DNA from: JAGOUY01 sp964562155
GTDB taxonomy: Bacteria > Patescibacteriota > Patescibacteriia > 2-12-FULL-60-25
Length of the DNA: 64,000 nucleotides
Direction: 5' to 3'
Assembly (NCBI GenBank): GCA_964562155.1
Contig: CAZLRU010000004.1
Span: forward strand, 1-64,000
The position numbers were made by a program, and so were the translations under genes. Under the pieces are notes generated by a model that did no database searches, was not told the origin of the DNA, and saw only the letters and a program-made list of their open reading frames with translations. Positions 16,370 through 25,573 of the stretch are shown in pieces. Positions within the stretch are counted from its first letter, which is position 1, and every line of letters starts with the position of its first letter.

Positions 16370-19261
16370 ATGCCTAATATTAGCCAAAAAACTATGCCCA
16401 TTCTCACCAAACGCCGCCTCACATCACCCCCTCCACCCACCCCTAAACGATCTTCGGCCATCCGACGATTTTTTTCCGTGCCCGGACGCCTAAAAACTCT
16501 AGCGCTTATCTTCGGCAGCCTCTTTGCCGCCAGCGTTCTCGCCTTTACAGTCTTTGCTGCCTGGGTCAGTCGGGATTTACCCGACCCAAACACCCTAGGC
16601 AACCGCAATGTTCCTCAATCCACCAAAATTTACGATCGCACCGGCACCCATCTCCTCTACGAAGTCCACGGCGACGAAAATCGCACCCTGGTCACCATCG
16701 ACAAAATCCCGGCCAACATGCAACACGCCACCGTTGCCATTGAAGACAAGGGTTTTTACGAACATCATGGCATCTACTGGAGAGGCTGGATTCGAGCCGG
16801 CATCATGAGCGTCCTCAAAGCCCAACGCTTACAAGGAACCTCGACCCTCACCCAACAATTCATCAAAAACGCCATCCTGGACAACAAACGCTCACCCATC
16901 CGTAAACTCAAAGAAATCATCCTCTCCCTGCAGCTGGAACGTACCTACAGCAAAGACCAAATCCTCCAGCTCTACTTAAATGAAATTCCTTACGGCTCAA
17001 CCATCTACGGCGTCGAGTCCGCTTCACGGAGCTTTTTTGGAAAAAGCGTCCAAGATCTTACCCTCGATGAAGCCGCTCTTCTCGCCGGCATCCCGCAACG
17101 TCCAGACTTCTACTCTCCTTATGGCACCGGTAGTAGTGGCGACAATCGCGCGCGTCTCGTCGTACGCCAACATTACATTCTCGATCTCATGGCTGAACAA
17201 GGCTACATCACCAAAGACCAAGCCGAAGCCGCCAAACAAGTAGACACGCTCAAAAAAATCATCCCAAAAAAAATTGGTGGGTTCGATGCCCCTCATTTTG
17301 TCGTCTACGTTCGGGGCCTATTAGAAAATAAATACGGCGTCAAACAAATCGCCGAAGGCGGCTACAAAGTCATCACGACTCTGGATTACGACAAACAAAA
17401 AATGGCTGAAGAAGAGATAAAAAAAGGCGTTGAAGCACGAGGTAAACAATATCAATTTTCGAATGCCGCTCTCATATCCCTGGATCCAAAAAATGGTCAA
17501 ATTCTCACCATGGTCGGCTCTAAAGACTTCTTCAGCGATGAAATCGACGGTCAATTTAACGTAACCCTAAATCGACGCCAACCCGGTTCCAGCTTTAAAC
17601 CGATTGTCTACACCGCCGCTTTCATTAAAGGCTTTCTCCCTCAAACCGTGCTATGGGATGTAGACACGATCTTCAAAACCGAGATCGGCACCTATCAACC
17701 AAAAAACTATAACCTCAAAGAAAACGGACCGGTAAGCATGCGCCAAGCCTTGCAAGGATCACTAAACATCCCTGCCGTTAAAACGCTGTACTTGGTCGGT
17801 ATTTCTCGCGCCTTAGATTTTGCAGAAACGCTCGGCTACACCACCCTGAAAGACCGTTCACGCTTTGGTCTTGCCGTCGTGCTTGGAGGCGCCGAAGTAA
17901 AACCCATCGAACACGCCTCCGCGTTCGCCACATTCGCAAACGAAGGAACACTCTACCCAACTAGCGCCATCCTTCGCGTCGAAGACGCGCAAGGAAAGGC
18001 CGTGGAAGAATGGCGGCAACCAGCCGGCACGCAAGTCATGGACCCACAAATTGCGCGCCTCACATCAAACGTTCTCTCGGATAACGAGGCTCGTAGCTAT
18101 ATTTTTGGCGCTCGTAATAGTTTAACCCTACCCGATCGACCCGTAGCCGCCAAAACAGGCACAACCAACGATTTCCATGATGCGTGGACGGTTGGCTACA
18201 CACCAAATCTTGTGACAGTTGTCTGGGTAGGAAATAACGACAATAAAGAAATGAAACGTGGCGCCGATAGCTCCGCTGTGGCCGCTCCAATTTGGCAGGC
18301 CTACATGAAACGCGCCACCAAAGACATGCCCATCGAGCGTTTTACTCCTCCAGCACCCCCCACCACCAACAAAGCCGCTCTACTTGGCTACACAACCTCA
18401 ACCACCATCAATATCGATAAAATCAGCGGCAAGCGCGCTACCGAGTTCACACCGCCCGAATTCATAGAAACCAGAACCTATCGTGAGGCCCACGATATCC
18501 TATACTACATCGACAAAGACGACCCTCTTGGTCCAGCACCCACCAACCCAGCCACAGATCCACAATTTTCCAACTGGGAAGCCGCGGTTCAATCATGGGT
18601 CCAACGTACCGGCTGGAACACCACCTCCACCGCTCCAACGGAATACGATGATGTACATGTCGCCATCAACCAACCACAAGTCAGCATTCAACAGCCTACA
18701 AACGGCAACATCATCTCAAGCCGGAGCCTCACCATTCAACCAACCGTTTACGGAACACGTCCAATCGTACGCATCGAAGCACGTCTAGGTGGCGTACTCT
18801 TAGGCTCTTCAGGATCAAGTCCCTGGACCATCCAAGGACAGGTACCAAACACCCTAGAAAGCGGAAATTACGAGCTCGTTCTGACAGCAACGGATGATGT
18901 GGGCAATACAGGAAAGGCCTCCATCAGCGTGCAGCTAAACGCTCCACAAGACCCAACACTTAACCTCTTAATCAGCTCTCCAAGCGCCAGCGAAACCTGG
19001 GCTCGCACCTCATTTCCCAAAACAGTAACAATCAGCGTCACCGAGCCAACACGCTATCGACGTGTCGATGTAAAGTTCATAGGAACAGATGGGATAGACA
19101 GACTAGCGGGTAGCGAAACGCTTCCAACCGCCACCGAACTCTCGATCCGAGTCCCTCTTGGTCCGCCTGCCGGCAGCTACCAATTACAAATCATCGGCTT
19201 CCCCCAAGACGAATCCGCATCCCCAGACACCACCTCCATCCCCCTCATCATCACAAATTAA
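16370..19261 (+). CDS. Penicillin-binding protein 1A, bifunctional glycosyltransferase/transpeptidase
   Basis: 963 residues (ATG 16394 is an alternative start). It polymerises and cross-links peptidoglycan outside the membrane. A membrane anchor lies at about 41-66. The GT51 domain follows, with EDKGFYEHHG, the catalytic Glu region, QGTSTLTQQFIKN and LYLNEIPYGSTIYG. The transpeptidase has all three motifs: SSFKP (nucleophile Ser near 407), SLN near 464 and KTGTT near 595. After about residue 765 come two Ig-like beta domains (VSIQQPTNGNIISSRSL; TATDDVGNTGKASISVQLN), common in CPR and Gram-positive class A PBPs. It diverges from the 3D-domain gene. Confidence 0.95.
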   Translation: MPNISQKTMPILTKRRLTSPPPPTPKRSSAIRRFFSVPGRLKTLALIFGSLFAASVLAFTVFAAWVSRDLPDPNTLGNRNVPQSTKIYDRTGTHLLYEVHGDENRTLVTIDKIPANMQHATVAIEDKGFYEHHGIYWRGWIRAGIMSVLKAQRLQGTSTLTQQFIKNAILDNKRSPIRKLKEIILSLQLERTYSKDQILQLYLNEIPYGSTIYGVESASRSFFGKSVQDLTLDEAALLAGIPQRPDFYSPYGTGSSGDNRARLVVRQHYILDLMAEQGYITKDQAEAAKQVDTLKKIIPKKIGGFDAPHFVVYVRGLLENKYGVKQIAEGGYKVITTLDYDKQKMAEEEIKKGVEARGKQYQFSNAALISLDPKNGQILTMVGSKDFFSDEIDGQFNVTLNRRQPGSSFKPIVYTAAFIKGFLPQTVLWDVDTIFKTEIGTYQPKNYNLKENGPVSMRQALQGSLNIPAVKTLYLVGISRALDFAETLGYTTLKDRSRFGLAVVLGGAEVKPIEHASAFATFANEGTLYPTSAILRVEDAQGKAVEEWRQPAGTQVMDPQIARLTSNVLSDNEARSYIFGARNSLTLPDRPVAAKTGTTNDFHDAWTVGYTPNLVTVVWVGNNDNKEMKRGADSSAVAAPIWQAYMKRATKDMPIERFTPPAPPTTNKAALLGYTTSTTINIDKISGKRATEFTPPEFIETRTYREAHDILYYIDKDDPLGPAPTNPATDPQFSNWEAAVQSWVQRTGWNTTSTAPTEYDDVHVAINQPQVSIQQPTNGNIISSRSLTIQPTVYGTRPIVRIEARLGGVLLGSSGSSPWTIQGQVPNTLESGNYELVLTATDDVGNTGKASISVQLNAPQDPTLNLLISSPSASETWARTSFPKTVTISVTEPTRYRRVDVKFIGTDGIDRLAGSETLPTATELSIRVPLGPPAGSYQLQIIGFPQDESASPDTTSIPLIITN

Positions 19262-19289
19262 CTTCACACCCCGTTCCCAAATCCATCAT

Positions 19290-20945
19290 CTACTCACCCG
19301 TCTCCTTCTTCAACACATAAAACATCCCGGACCTTGAAAAAAAATGTTCGTAGGGATAAGCGTCCAGCAAACGATAGCCTCTCAAAACAGACGAATAAGA
19401 AACAACATATTCTCTCGAGACATCCGGCATAAGCGTACGCACATACCACGGTACCTCTGGATCATAATAGGGCAAAATAACAGGATCGCTTTTCCCATAC
19501 CACCGCCATCCCAACCACTCATAGCCCGCATCAATATGAGAGACAGGCACCCCTTGTTGAACCAGCATTTCAGCAACGCGCCACTTAGCTCTGGTAAAAG
19601 CGATATATTCTCGTGTTCCAAAGATTGAAAAGATAGCAAGCCCAATCACCCAAACACAAGCAAGGCCCCGCGCAACCCTGGATGGTTGTTGGCGAACGCA
19701 AACAAACACAAGCCATAAAAGCGCAGGAGCAAACAAACTAAGATAATACCGATCAAAGCTACGAAACAAGATAAGCGCTCCGACCTGAGAAAGAAAAAAC
19801 ATCCCTAAAAAAACTTCCCAACCTCGCGAAAGCCGCTGTAGCATCCATGACCCAGAAAAAAGAGATCTGATATTCAAACAAAGAAAAAACAGGAGAGCGC
19901 CACTAGCCGCTCCAGCGATCACCGTTAAAAATAGGGAGAAATCAGACGAAAGCAACACAGGAGATGTGCCGGATAAAACATCGGTTCGTACACCTAACCC
20001 ATATACCGTCCAAACATTCTCAAAAAAAGGAAAGGAAAGCGCATAATAAAGAAAAAGAACGATATTTAACCCAGCACCAAGAACAGAGCATAAAGCCGCT
20101 CCCCATTTCTGTCTGCGTGACAAAGAAGACATGGCGAGAAGCAGAACCGGCCACAAGAAAAACCCAATATACTGCCAGATAAAAAAGAGCTGGCTACGTA
20201 CATGACGGATGAGAGCCGGCGTATCTTCAAATACATGAAAAGAAATAATATTCACGGGCCACCAGTGGCGTTGGTGAAAAAACACATAGACGCCACCGGC
20301 CAACAAACAAGCGGGAATAAAACCTCCTAATACAGCAACCATTCTCTGACGCCGATCCGACTGCAAAAACAGCAAAAAGATCGACGCGATAAAAACAGCG
20401 AAATAATTCTGCCGAATAATAGCCGCATAGAGAGCAAAGAACTGCGCAACCCATAACCAAAAAAGACGGGGAGACTCCCACCAAAGACGATAAAATAAAA
20501 GACTCATCATCACACAAGCTAACGCAGGAACATCCGTCATGAAAGAAAAACTCGAAACAAAAAACAAAGGATGAAACACGAGCGCAAAACAAGACAGAAG
20601 CGCCACAGAAAACCACGTACGAAGAAACAATAATCTATACAAACAAAAAACACCGAAACCGGCGATCACGAGCGTCGAAAACCGAAGAACTGTAGCACTA
20701 AACCCAAACAACCCAGTAAAAAACTTCGCATAAAACAACTGCCCCATAAAAACCGGCACAATAAACGGATCCAGCGAAAAAGAAGCGGATTGAAAATCAC
20801 GAACCGCCCGAGCAAACACCCAATCATCATTTAAAAAGAAATCTCCAACCGGATGAGTCAAAGACACCGCCAACCCCAATACCAAAATCAACACATAAAC
20901 CCCAACAAAAAAATACCCGCGCATTCGCTCCATAGAATCACACAA
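19290..20945 (-). CDS. Polytopic GT-C-type membrane glycosyltransferase (GT39/ArnT-like)
   Basis: 551 residues with about 11-12 hydrophobic segments. The first extracytoplasmic loop after helix 1 holds an acidic pair (HPVGDFFLNDDWVFARAV), the position of the catalytic acidic motif in lipid-linked-sugar GT-C enzymes such as ArnT and PMT. The C-terminal 90 residues are soluble (VSHIDAGYEWLGWRWYGKSD). It probably transfers a sugar from a polyprenyl carrier to a surface acceptor. The gene follows the palindromic element A3 and dnaN on the same strand. In-frame starts at residues 1, 4 or 8 cannot be separated. The acceptor is unknown. Confidence 0.8.
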   Translation of the reverse strand: MCDSMERMRGYFFVGVYVLILVLGLAVSLTHPVGDFFLNDDWVFARAVRDFQSASFSLDPFIVPVFMGQLFYAKFFTGLFGFSATVLRFSTLVIAGFGVFCLYRLLFLRTWFSVALLSCFALVFHPLFFVSSFSFMTDVPALACVMMSLLFYRLWWESPRLFWLWVAQFFALYAAIIRQNYFAVFIASIFLLFLQSDRRQRMVAVLGGFIPACLLAGGVYVFFHQRHWWPVNIISFHVFEDTPALIRHVRSQLFFIWQYIGFFLWPVLLLAMSSLSRRQKWGAALCSVLGAGLNIVLFLYYALSFPFFENVWTVYGLGVRTDVLSGTSPVLLSSDFSLFLTVIAGAASGALLFFLCLNIRSLFSGSWMLQRLSRGWEVFLGMFFLSQVGALILFRSFDRYYLSLFAPALLWLVFVCVRQQPSRVARGLACVWVIGLAIFSIFGTREYIAFTRAKWRVAEMLVQQGVPVSHIDAGYEWLGWRWYGKSDPVILPYYDPEVPWYVRTLMPDVSREYVVSYSSVLRGYRLLDAYPYEHFFSRSGMFYVLKKETGE

Positions 20946-20996
20946 ACTATAGCAAAAAAACCTCCTTCCACCATCACCCCCCCCTTTTTTTTCCTC

Positions 20997-21138
20997 TATC
21001 TAGGGCTCCAGCGGGAAGTTCTTTTTAGGAGTGAGTATGTTTGAAGCTATCAAAACCCTATGCGAAGCCAACGTAAGCAAAAAGCAAGTTACGGAGCGAG
21101 TAAAAAGAACTTCCCGCTGGAGCCCATCGCCTAATTTT
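20997..21138 (+). repeat. Palindromic element copy A3
   Basis: About 142 bp, from TATCTAGGGCTCC to GGAGCCCATCGCCTAATTTT. Arms 21003-21027 and 21101-21125 are 25-nt perfect reverse complements. Compared with copy A5 the 5' arm differs at four positions, each compensated in the 3' arm. It lies between dnaN and the GT-C gene. In the frame used by copy A5 a TGA interrupts it (YLGLQREVLFRSEYV then stop). Confidence 0.9.
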
Positions 21139-21163
21139 ACTCGCCGCGCACAGCGCACCCCCT

Positions 21164-22297
21164 CTATTGCCGAATCGGCATCACAATATACGTAAAACCC
21201 TCAGCCTTATCCGAACTCAACACCACCGGACTAAACGCATCAATCATCTTGATCGTAATCTGATCCGTCCCCAAAGCCGCCAATCCATCAGACACGTACT
21301 TAAAATTCAACGTCACCTTATTCGCTTCACCCACCAACTGTCCTTTAAGCACCGTCGTATGTGCTCCAGTGCCAGAATCCGATGAAGATACATCCAAAAC
21401 ACCAGACGCCTTCACCTCAAACAAAATATCGTAGATCCCCTGACGAGCAAACAAACTCGCTGCTCGAATCGCCTTTCCAAGTTCCGTACGCGCCACAACA
21501 AAGGTGGTTTTAAACTGTTGAGGGATAAGTGGCCTATAGTCAGGAAACGACCCCTCAATGAGCCGTGACACTAATTCCACATTTCCATACGAAAGCACCA
21601 ATTGACTCTCCGTGATCGACCACTCAACCACCTCTGGAACCCCCACATCGTCCTTGTAGGCAGATAAAATTCGCCCCACCTCACCCAGAGCCTTCGCAGG
21701 CACAATACAGCGTGCTGGACGCATATTCCCTCCCTGAACCATCCCCACCAAACGCTCCGACAACCGATACGAGTCCGTCGCCGCCATAAGCAACGTATCC
21801 GGCCGTTCCTCCGCATGAAATACACAGGACACTCCGGATAATTCAGGCCGTGACTCAGAACTGGATACGGCAAACGCTACCTGACCAATGGCCTGCTTAA
21901 GCAATTCAGCTTGAAATCGGTACACACCCTCGCGCGCAAGCTTAGGAATAACAGGAAATTCCGAAGCAGCCATTCCTTTAATCGTCGTTGTCTTATCATC
22001 CGCCGTAATCTTAAGCCCCTCCTCCGTCACAGCCATTTCCACCTTCCCTGGCGAAAGCAGAGAGATGTAGTCCTGTAAAAGCTTAGCGGGAACCGTATAC
22101 TCTCCCGGTTGATCCACACGACCGCGCACAATCGCTGACACAGCCATCTCTAAATTAGTCGTGCTCAATTTCAAATTCCCCTCCTCAACCTTCATAAGGA
22201 CATTGGCAAGAATGGGAAGATTCGCACTTTTCCCAGCGATATGACTAACCAAGGCCAATCCTTGCAACAGGTTCTCTTGTGTACAAGCAAACATCAT
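21164..22297 (-). CDS. dnaN: DNA polymerase III beta subunit (sliding clamp)
   Basis: 377 residues, normal for the family. It forms the ring that tethers the replicative polymerase. The three clamp domains are recognisable: MKVEEGNLKLSTTNLEMAV and VPAKLLQDYISLL in domain 1, FAVSSSESRPELSGV and MAATDSYRLSERLV in domain 2, and LIEGSFPDYRPLIPQQFKTT with the C-terminal YIVMPIRQ in domain 3. It lies downstream of dnaA on the same strand, the classical arrangement. The start MMFACTQENLLQG has no Shine-Dalgarno sequence. Confidence 0.97.
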   Translation of the reverse strand: MMFACTQENLLQGLALVSHIAGKSANLPILANVLMKVEEGNLKLSTTNLEMAVSAIVRGRVDQPGEYTVPAKLLQDYISLLSPGKVEMAVTEEGLKITADDKTTTIKGMAASEFPVIPKLAREGVYRFQAELLKQAIGQVAFAVSSSESRPELSGVSCVFHAEERPDTLLMAATDSYRLSERLVGMVQGGNMRPARCIVPAKALGEVGRILSAYKDDVGVPEVVEWSITESQLVLSYGNVELVSRLIEGSFPDYRPLIPQQFKTTFVVARTELGKAIRAASLFARQGIYDILFEVKASGVLDVSSSDSGTGAHTTVLKGQLVGEANKVTLNFKYVSDGLAALGTDQITIKMIDAFSPVVLSSDKAEGFTYIVMPIRQ

Positions 22298-22588
22298 AGG
22301 TATATCTCAATAAGTGGAATGATCTCATCCTGACCTAAACGCTCCCTCCCTTCAAGATCCTCTTTCCCACAAGTTAGGTGGACTCAGTATAGGGATAGAT
22401 AGGTATATAAACTAGAAGTAACAGTAATAAGCCCTGTGGAGATGTGTAGAAGTGGGAAAAAGGGCTCAATAAAAAGGATTTTTTGCGATAAACCGTCCCC
22501 ATGCTTCTGTGTGTGAGAGAGGGATAGAGAGGGATAGAATGGGGATAGATTACCATCTCACAACTCCCCCCTCATTTCCTCCACAGGT
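22298..22588. other. dnaA-dnaN intergenic region with GGGATAGA repeats
   Basis: No gene. GGGATAGA occurs at 22392-22399, 22521-22528, 22531-22538 and 22542-22549; the last three are spaced 10 and 11 bp apart, about one helical turn. No exact DnaA box is seen. It may be a second origin part or the dnaN control region. Confidence 0.5.
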
Positions 22589-24004
22589 TTAGGGAGCAGA
22601 GGTGTAAAGTCGCTCAAGGATGAGGGTAATATCCTGTTTTACCTGTGTATCATTTTGGATAAGGTGTGTAATCTTTTCGCAAGCATGCATGGCTGTTGTG
22701 TGATCGCGTCCCCCTAATTGATCCCCAATGGTGGGGAAAGAACATTTTGTCTCCTCGCGTAAGAGGTACATGGCAATCTGGCGTGGAAGAGCGAATCGTT
22801 GTTCGCGGCTCTTCCCAACAATCTGCTCGTGGCTGATATCGTAATGACCGCTTACGGCTTCAATGAGAAGACGGGGGCTCACAGTTCGTTTGGTGATGGT
22901 GGGGGTAAAACTCTGTAATAAAGGCTGAATAGAGCCGGCACTAGGTTGAAGATTCTTAAATTGATGATAGGCAATGATTTTATTGAGGGCTCCTTCGAGT
23001 TCACGGATGTTGGATTGAATAGCTCCTGCCATCATGTGGAGAATTTCTGTGGAGAGGGGATAGTTCTTTTCCTTTGCCTTCGCTTCCAAGATCGCGACGC
23101 GCGTTTCAAAGTCAGGTTTAGTGATATCAATCATCATGCCCCACTCAAAGCGCGACTGAAGACGGCTCTCGAGGGTTTGAATATCCTTTGGGGGACGATC
23201 AGAGGCGATCACGATCTGTTTATTATTCTGATGTAGGGTATTAAAGGTGTGAAAAAACTCCTCCTGCGTCCCTTCTTTACCGGTGAGAAACTGAATATCG
23301 TCAATAATAAGAACGTCTACCGTCCGATAACGATTCTTAAAATCCCCGGCGGCTCCACTGCGAACGGCTTGAATAAACTCATTAGTAAAACGTTCACAAG
23401 TCACGTACTGCACGCGCGCCTGTGGATTATCTCGGCACACATGATGGCCAATCGCCTGCAAAAGATGCGTTTTCCCCATCCCGACACCACCATAAATAAA
23501 AAGAGGATTATAGGCCTGTCCCGGTTTTGCCGACACGGCCATACAGGCAGCGTGGGCGAGCTCGTTGTTTTTTCCCACAATAAACTGGGGAAAGGTATAG
23601 CGAGGGTTAAGCCCAAGCTCTGTCGCTCGGAGATCCGCTTCCGGGGCGGAAGGGGAGGGGAAAGGGGGGTTGGAGGACTCGGCGGAAGGTTCGCTAGAAA
23701 AATCAACAGAAGAAGCTGTTTCGACGAGGTGTTCGATCGGAAGGACGGTGGTATTGCGCACTTCTACCCGATAGTGGATTTCTCGGATCGGTTGTGGAGA
23801 AGCTGAGCGCAATGCCTTGGCGATCGGTTCATGATACTTTCGTTCCAGCCAGCTTTTGGTGAAGGTGTTGGGAACGGCTACCACAATACGCCCATTTTCA
23901 TAAGAAGAAATGAATGTATTCCGAAACCAGGTGGTAAAATTGGCTTTAGAAAGGGTGAGCTCAACCTCACCCAAGGCAGATTGCCAAAGTGCTTGCAAGT
24001 CCAT
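22589..24004 (-). CDS. dnaA: Chromosomal replication initiator DnaA
   Basis: 471 residues. DnaA binds origin boxes and melts DNA to start replication. Domain I is at about 1-80 (LWQSALGEVELTLSKANFTTW), a Ser/Pro-rich linker at about 95-125, the AAA+ domain from about 130 with Walker A GGVGMGKTHL (172-181) and Walker B VLIIDDIQFL (231-240), and domain IV at the C-terminus with the DNA-binding signature GGRDHTTAMHACEKI. The ATG has no Shine-Dalgarno sequence; the -10 box lies 9 nt upstream and overlaps a DnaA box, suggesting autoregulation. Confidence 0.98.
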   Translation of the reverse strand: MDLQALWQSALGEVELTLSKANFTTWFRNTFISSYENGRIVVAVPNTFTKSWLERKYHEPIAKALRSASPQPIREIHYRVEVRNTTVLPIEHLVETASSVDFSSEPSAESSNPPFPSPSAPEADLRATELGLNPRYTFPQFIVGKNNELAHAACMAVSAKPGQAYNPLFIYGGVGMGKTHLLQAIGHHVCRDNPQARVQYVTCERFTNEFIQAVRSGAAGDFKNRYRTVDVLIIDDIQFLTGKEGTQEEFFHTFNTLHQNNKQIVIASDRPPKDIQTLESRLQSRFEWGMMIDITKPDFETRVAILEAKAKEKNYPLSTEILHMMAGAIQSNIRELEGALNKIIAYHQFKNLQPSAGSIQPLLQSFTPTITKRTVSPRLLIEAVSGHYDISHEQIVGKSREQRFALPRQIAMYLLREETKCSFPTIGDQLGGRDHTTAMHACEKITHLIQNDTQVKQDITLILERLYTSAP

Positions 24005-24013
24005 ATGGTGTGG

Positions 24014-24042
24014 ATAATTTCAATCCCACACCCGTTTGTCAA
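24014..24042 (-). promoter_or_regulatory. dnaA promoter overlapped by a DnaA box
   Basis: On the minus strand TTGACA (24037-24042), 17 nt, AATTAT (24014-24019). The DnaA box at 24009-24017 covers part of the -10 region and another box lies just upstream of the -35, an arrangement for self-repression. Confidence 0.55.
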
Positions 24043-24121
24043 ACATGTGGATAACACGTGGAAAAACCAACAGGTTATCCACAGCTTGTTACCCATGAAC
24101 CAGCGGACGAGGTCTAGGATC

Positions 24122-24150
24122 TTGCCAAAACTCAAGAAATATCCTAGAGT
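24122..24150 (+). promoter_or_regulatory. rpmH promoter
   Basis: TTGCCA (24122-24127), 17 nt, TAGAGT (24145-24150); the ATG follows 12 nt later, with no Shine-Dalgarno sequence. Confidence 0.5.
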
Positions 24151-24162
24151 ACTCCCATTCTT

Positions 24163-24327
24163 ATGGCTACCAAACGAACCTATCAACCAAAGAAGCGCCG
24201 ACGCGCCCGCGTTCACGGCTTCCGCGCTCGTATGCGCACCGCTGACGGTCGCGAGGTCTTGTCGCGCCGACGCGCCAAAGGCCGCAAACGTATTGCGATC
24301 AAAACCGCCAAAGTGAACAAGCGTTAA
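24163..24327 (+). CDS. rpmH: 50S ribosomal protein L34
   Basis: 54 residues, MATKRTYQPKKRRRARVHGF through the family signature (GFRARMRTADGREVLSRRRA) to KTAKVNKR. L34 is a small, very basic protein deep in the large subunit. It is first of rpmH-rnpA-yidD and diverges from dnaA across oriC. It is slightly longer than the usual 44-46 residues because of the C-terminal tail, as is seen in other lineages. Confidence 0.95.
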   Translation: MATKRTYQPKKRRRARVHGFRARMRTADGREVLSRRRAKGRKRIAIKTAKVNKR

Positions 24328-24355
24328 TTTTTAGGACACGCTTGTCCTAATCCCC

Positions 24356-24766
24356 GTGCTTCCACGCTCTGAACGCCTGCGCCGCATGCGCGACTTCGCC
24401 CTCCTCTCTCAGAGGGGGCGCGTTGTTTTTGGGCCATATTTTACCCTTCGTTTCCGTCCAAGCCAAAACCCAACCCAAATCGGCTTCGTTGCTTCCGCTA
24501 AAGTGTTTAAGACGGCTGTTGCTCGCAACCGCGTAAAGCGTCGTCTTCGTGAAGCCCTTCATCTCACGCGGGAGCTCTGGCCTATGAAGATGGACGTTCT
24601 CTTTATTGCTAAACCGGAAGGGAGCGAGGTCGATTTTCAGATCCTCATCGCCGCCGTAAAACGCGCCTTCGAAAAAATCCCCGAGGCGCTCAAAGCCCCT
24701 CCAGCTCCAAGAAAAAACCCAAAAGCACGCCGCAAAACATCGGTGATATACAAAAACGCGCAATAA
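24356..24766 (+). CDS. rnpA: Ribonuclease P protein component
   Basis: 136 residues. It helps RNase P RNA cut tRNA 5' leaders. The opening LPRSERLRRMRDFALLSQRG, the central substrate-binding strand GFVASAKVFKTAVARNRVKR and the RNR motif helix RNRVKRRLREALHL are diagnostic. The C-terminal 30 residues are a basic Pro/Ala/Lys tail (APPAPRKNPKARRKTS). It lies 28 nt after rpmH and 2 nt before yidD, as one operon. The RNase P RNA gene itself is not in the window. Confidence 0.93.
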   Translation: MLPRSERLRRMRDFALLSQRGRVVFGPYFTLRFRPSQNPTQIGFVASAKVFKTAVARNRVKRRLREALHLTRELWPMKMDVLFIAKPEGSEVDFQILIAAVKRAFEKIPEALKAPPAPRKNPKARRKTSVIYKNAQ

Positions 24767-24768
24767 CT

Positions 24769-25020
24769 ATGCGCCAATTATTTCAATACTTGATCCGCCT
24801 GTACCAAAACACCCTTTCATTAGATCACGGCCCTCTCCGTCGTTTCACGCACCAACCTCGCTGCAAATTCCACCCCACCTGCTCCCAATACGCCCACGAA
24901 GCAGTCGGTCGTTTTGGAGTTTTCCGAGGTTCGTGGCTTGCCATGCGTCGCATCGGCCGCTGTCACCCATGGACCCTCGGCGGCATAGATCCTGTTCCTA
25001 TAGATCTTGTAAAAAAATAG
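24769..25020 (+). CDS. yidD: Membrane protein insertion efficiency factor YidD
   Basis: 83 residues with the family signature: LIRLYQNTLS near the N-terminus (amphipathic helix on the membrane), then PRCKFHPTCSQYAHEAVGRFG and RRIGRCHPWTLGGIDPVP with three conserved cysteines. It assists the insertase YidC. It starts 2 nt after rnpA. The yidC gene that usually follows is not here; a GC-rich orphan gene comes next. Confidence 0.93.
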   Translation: MRQLFQYLIRLYQNTLSLDHGPLRRFTHQPRCKFHPTCSQYAHEAVGRFGVFRGSWLAMRRIGRCHPWTLGGIDPVPIDLVKK

Positions 25021-25053
25021 AAATAATGCACAATGCAGATAGGAGGTCTCGAG

Positions 25054-25242
25054 ATGCCGTCGCAACAACTCAGGGCATTTGCCCACGCCTTCCTGGTCGA
25101 ACGTGGTTACGTGCCTGGTCATCAGCTCTGCGCAGCCGTCGACATGATGGTGCGCGAGCTTCAGCAAGATCCGCACAAGTACCTCGGGTTCGTCGTGTGT
25201 GGCCCGCAGGGCTCGCAGACGAGCGTGGCCGCGCAAGGCTGA
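25054..25242 (+). CDS. Small orphan protein with strong Shine-Dalgarno sequence
   Basis: 62 residues from ATG 25054 (MPSQQLRAFAHAFLVERGYV). The ATG follows ATAGGAGGTCTCGAG, a near-perfect ribosome binding site, unlike the neighbouring core genes. The sequence looks helical (CAAVDMMVRELQQDPHKYLG) and ends in a Gln/Ser/Gly-rich tail. GC content is clearly higher than in yidD. No family is recognised. Confidence 0.6.
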   Translation: MPSQQLRAFAHAFLVERGYVPGHQLCAAVDMMVRELQQDPHKYLGFVVCGPQGSQTSVAAQG

Positions 25243-25300
25243 ACCCCACCCCCTTCTACACATCGTCCTCCCTCACTCTGAGGCCGGACGCTTCTGTTTT

Positions 25301-25570
25301 TTAAGAGGAAAGACACGTTTTTAAGACATCCAACACATCCGCTTCCGACATGGGTAAGCGGATGATTTTTTTCTTCCCTGTTCCACCCCGTTCAATATCA
25401 ATCATGGAGGGAGAGAGATCGAATGTCTTGGCTAAAAACCGACACAGCTCCTCATTTGCTTTTCCATCAACAGGTGGCGCCGCCAATCGAATCTTTAAAG
25501 CCCCCTCGTGCCATCCAACGATCTCCGTTTTGCTCGCATTTGGCACCACCTGTACAGCTAACCGATACAT
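25301..25570 (-). CDS. DUF167 (YggU/UPF0235) family protein
   Basis: 89 residues. The family core is intact: VQVVPNASKTEIVGWHEGALKIRLAAPPVDGKANEELCRFLAK and the later GGTGKKKIIRL, an alpha/beta fold of unknown biochemical role. The last strand matches the family pattern. It starts 3 nt after the stop of the nfo gene on the same strand, so the two are co-transcribed. Confidence 0.9.
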   Translation of the reverse strand: MYRLAVQVVPNASKTEIVGWHEGALKIRLAAPPVDGKANEELCRFLAKTFDLSPSMIDIERGGTGKKKIIRLPMSEADVLDVLKTCLSS

Positions 25571-25573
25571 AGA

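Larger units (their letters stand above)
24005..24162. other. Predicted origin of replication (oriC) between dnaA and rpmH
   Basis: Three exact DnaA boxes in 75 bp: TGTGGATAA at 24009-24017 and 24046-24054, and TTATCCACA at 24075-24083. The dnaA and rpmH genes diverge from it, and this dnaN-dnaA/rpmH-rnpA junction is the origin in many bacteria. GC skew across the whole genome would confirm it. The parS array lies about 16 kb away. Confidence 0.8.
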
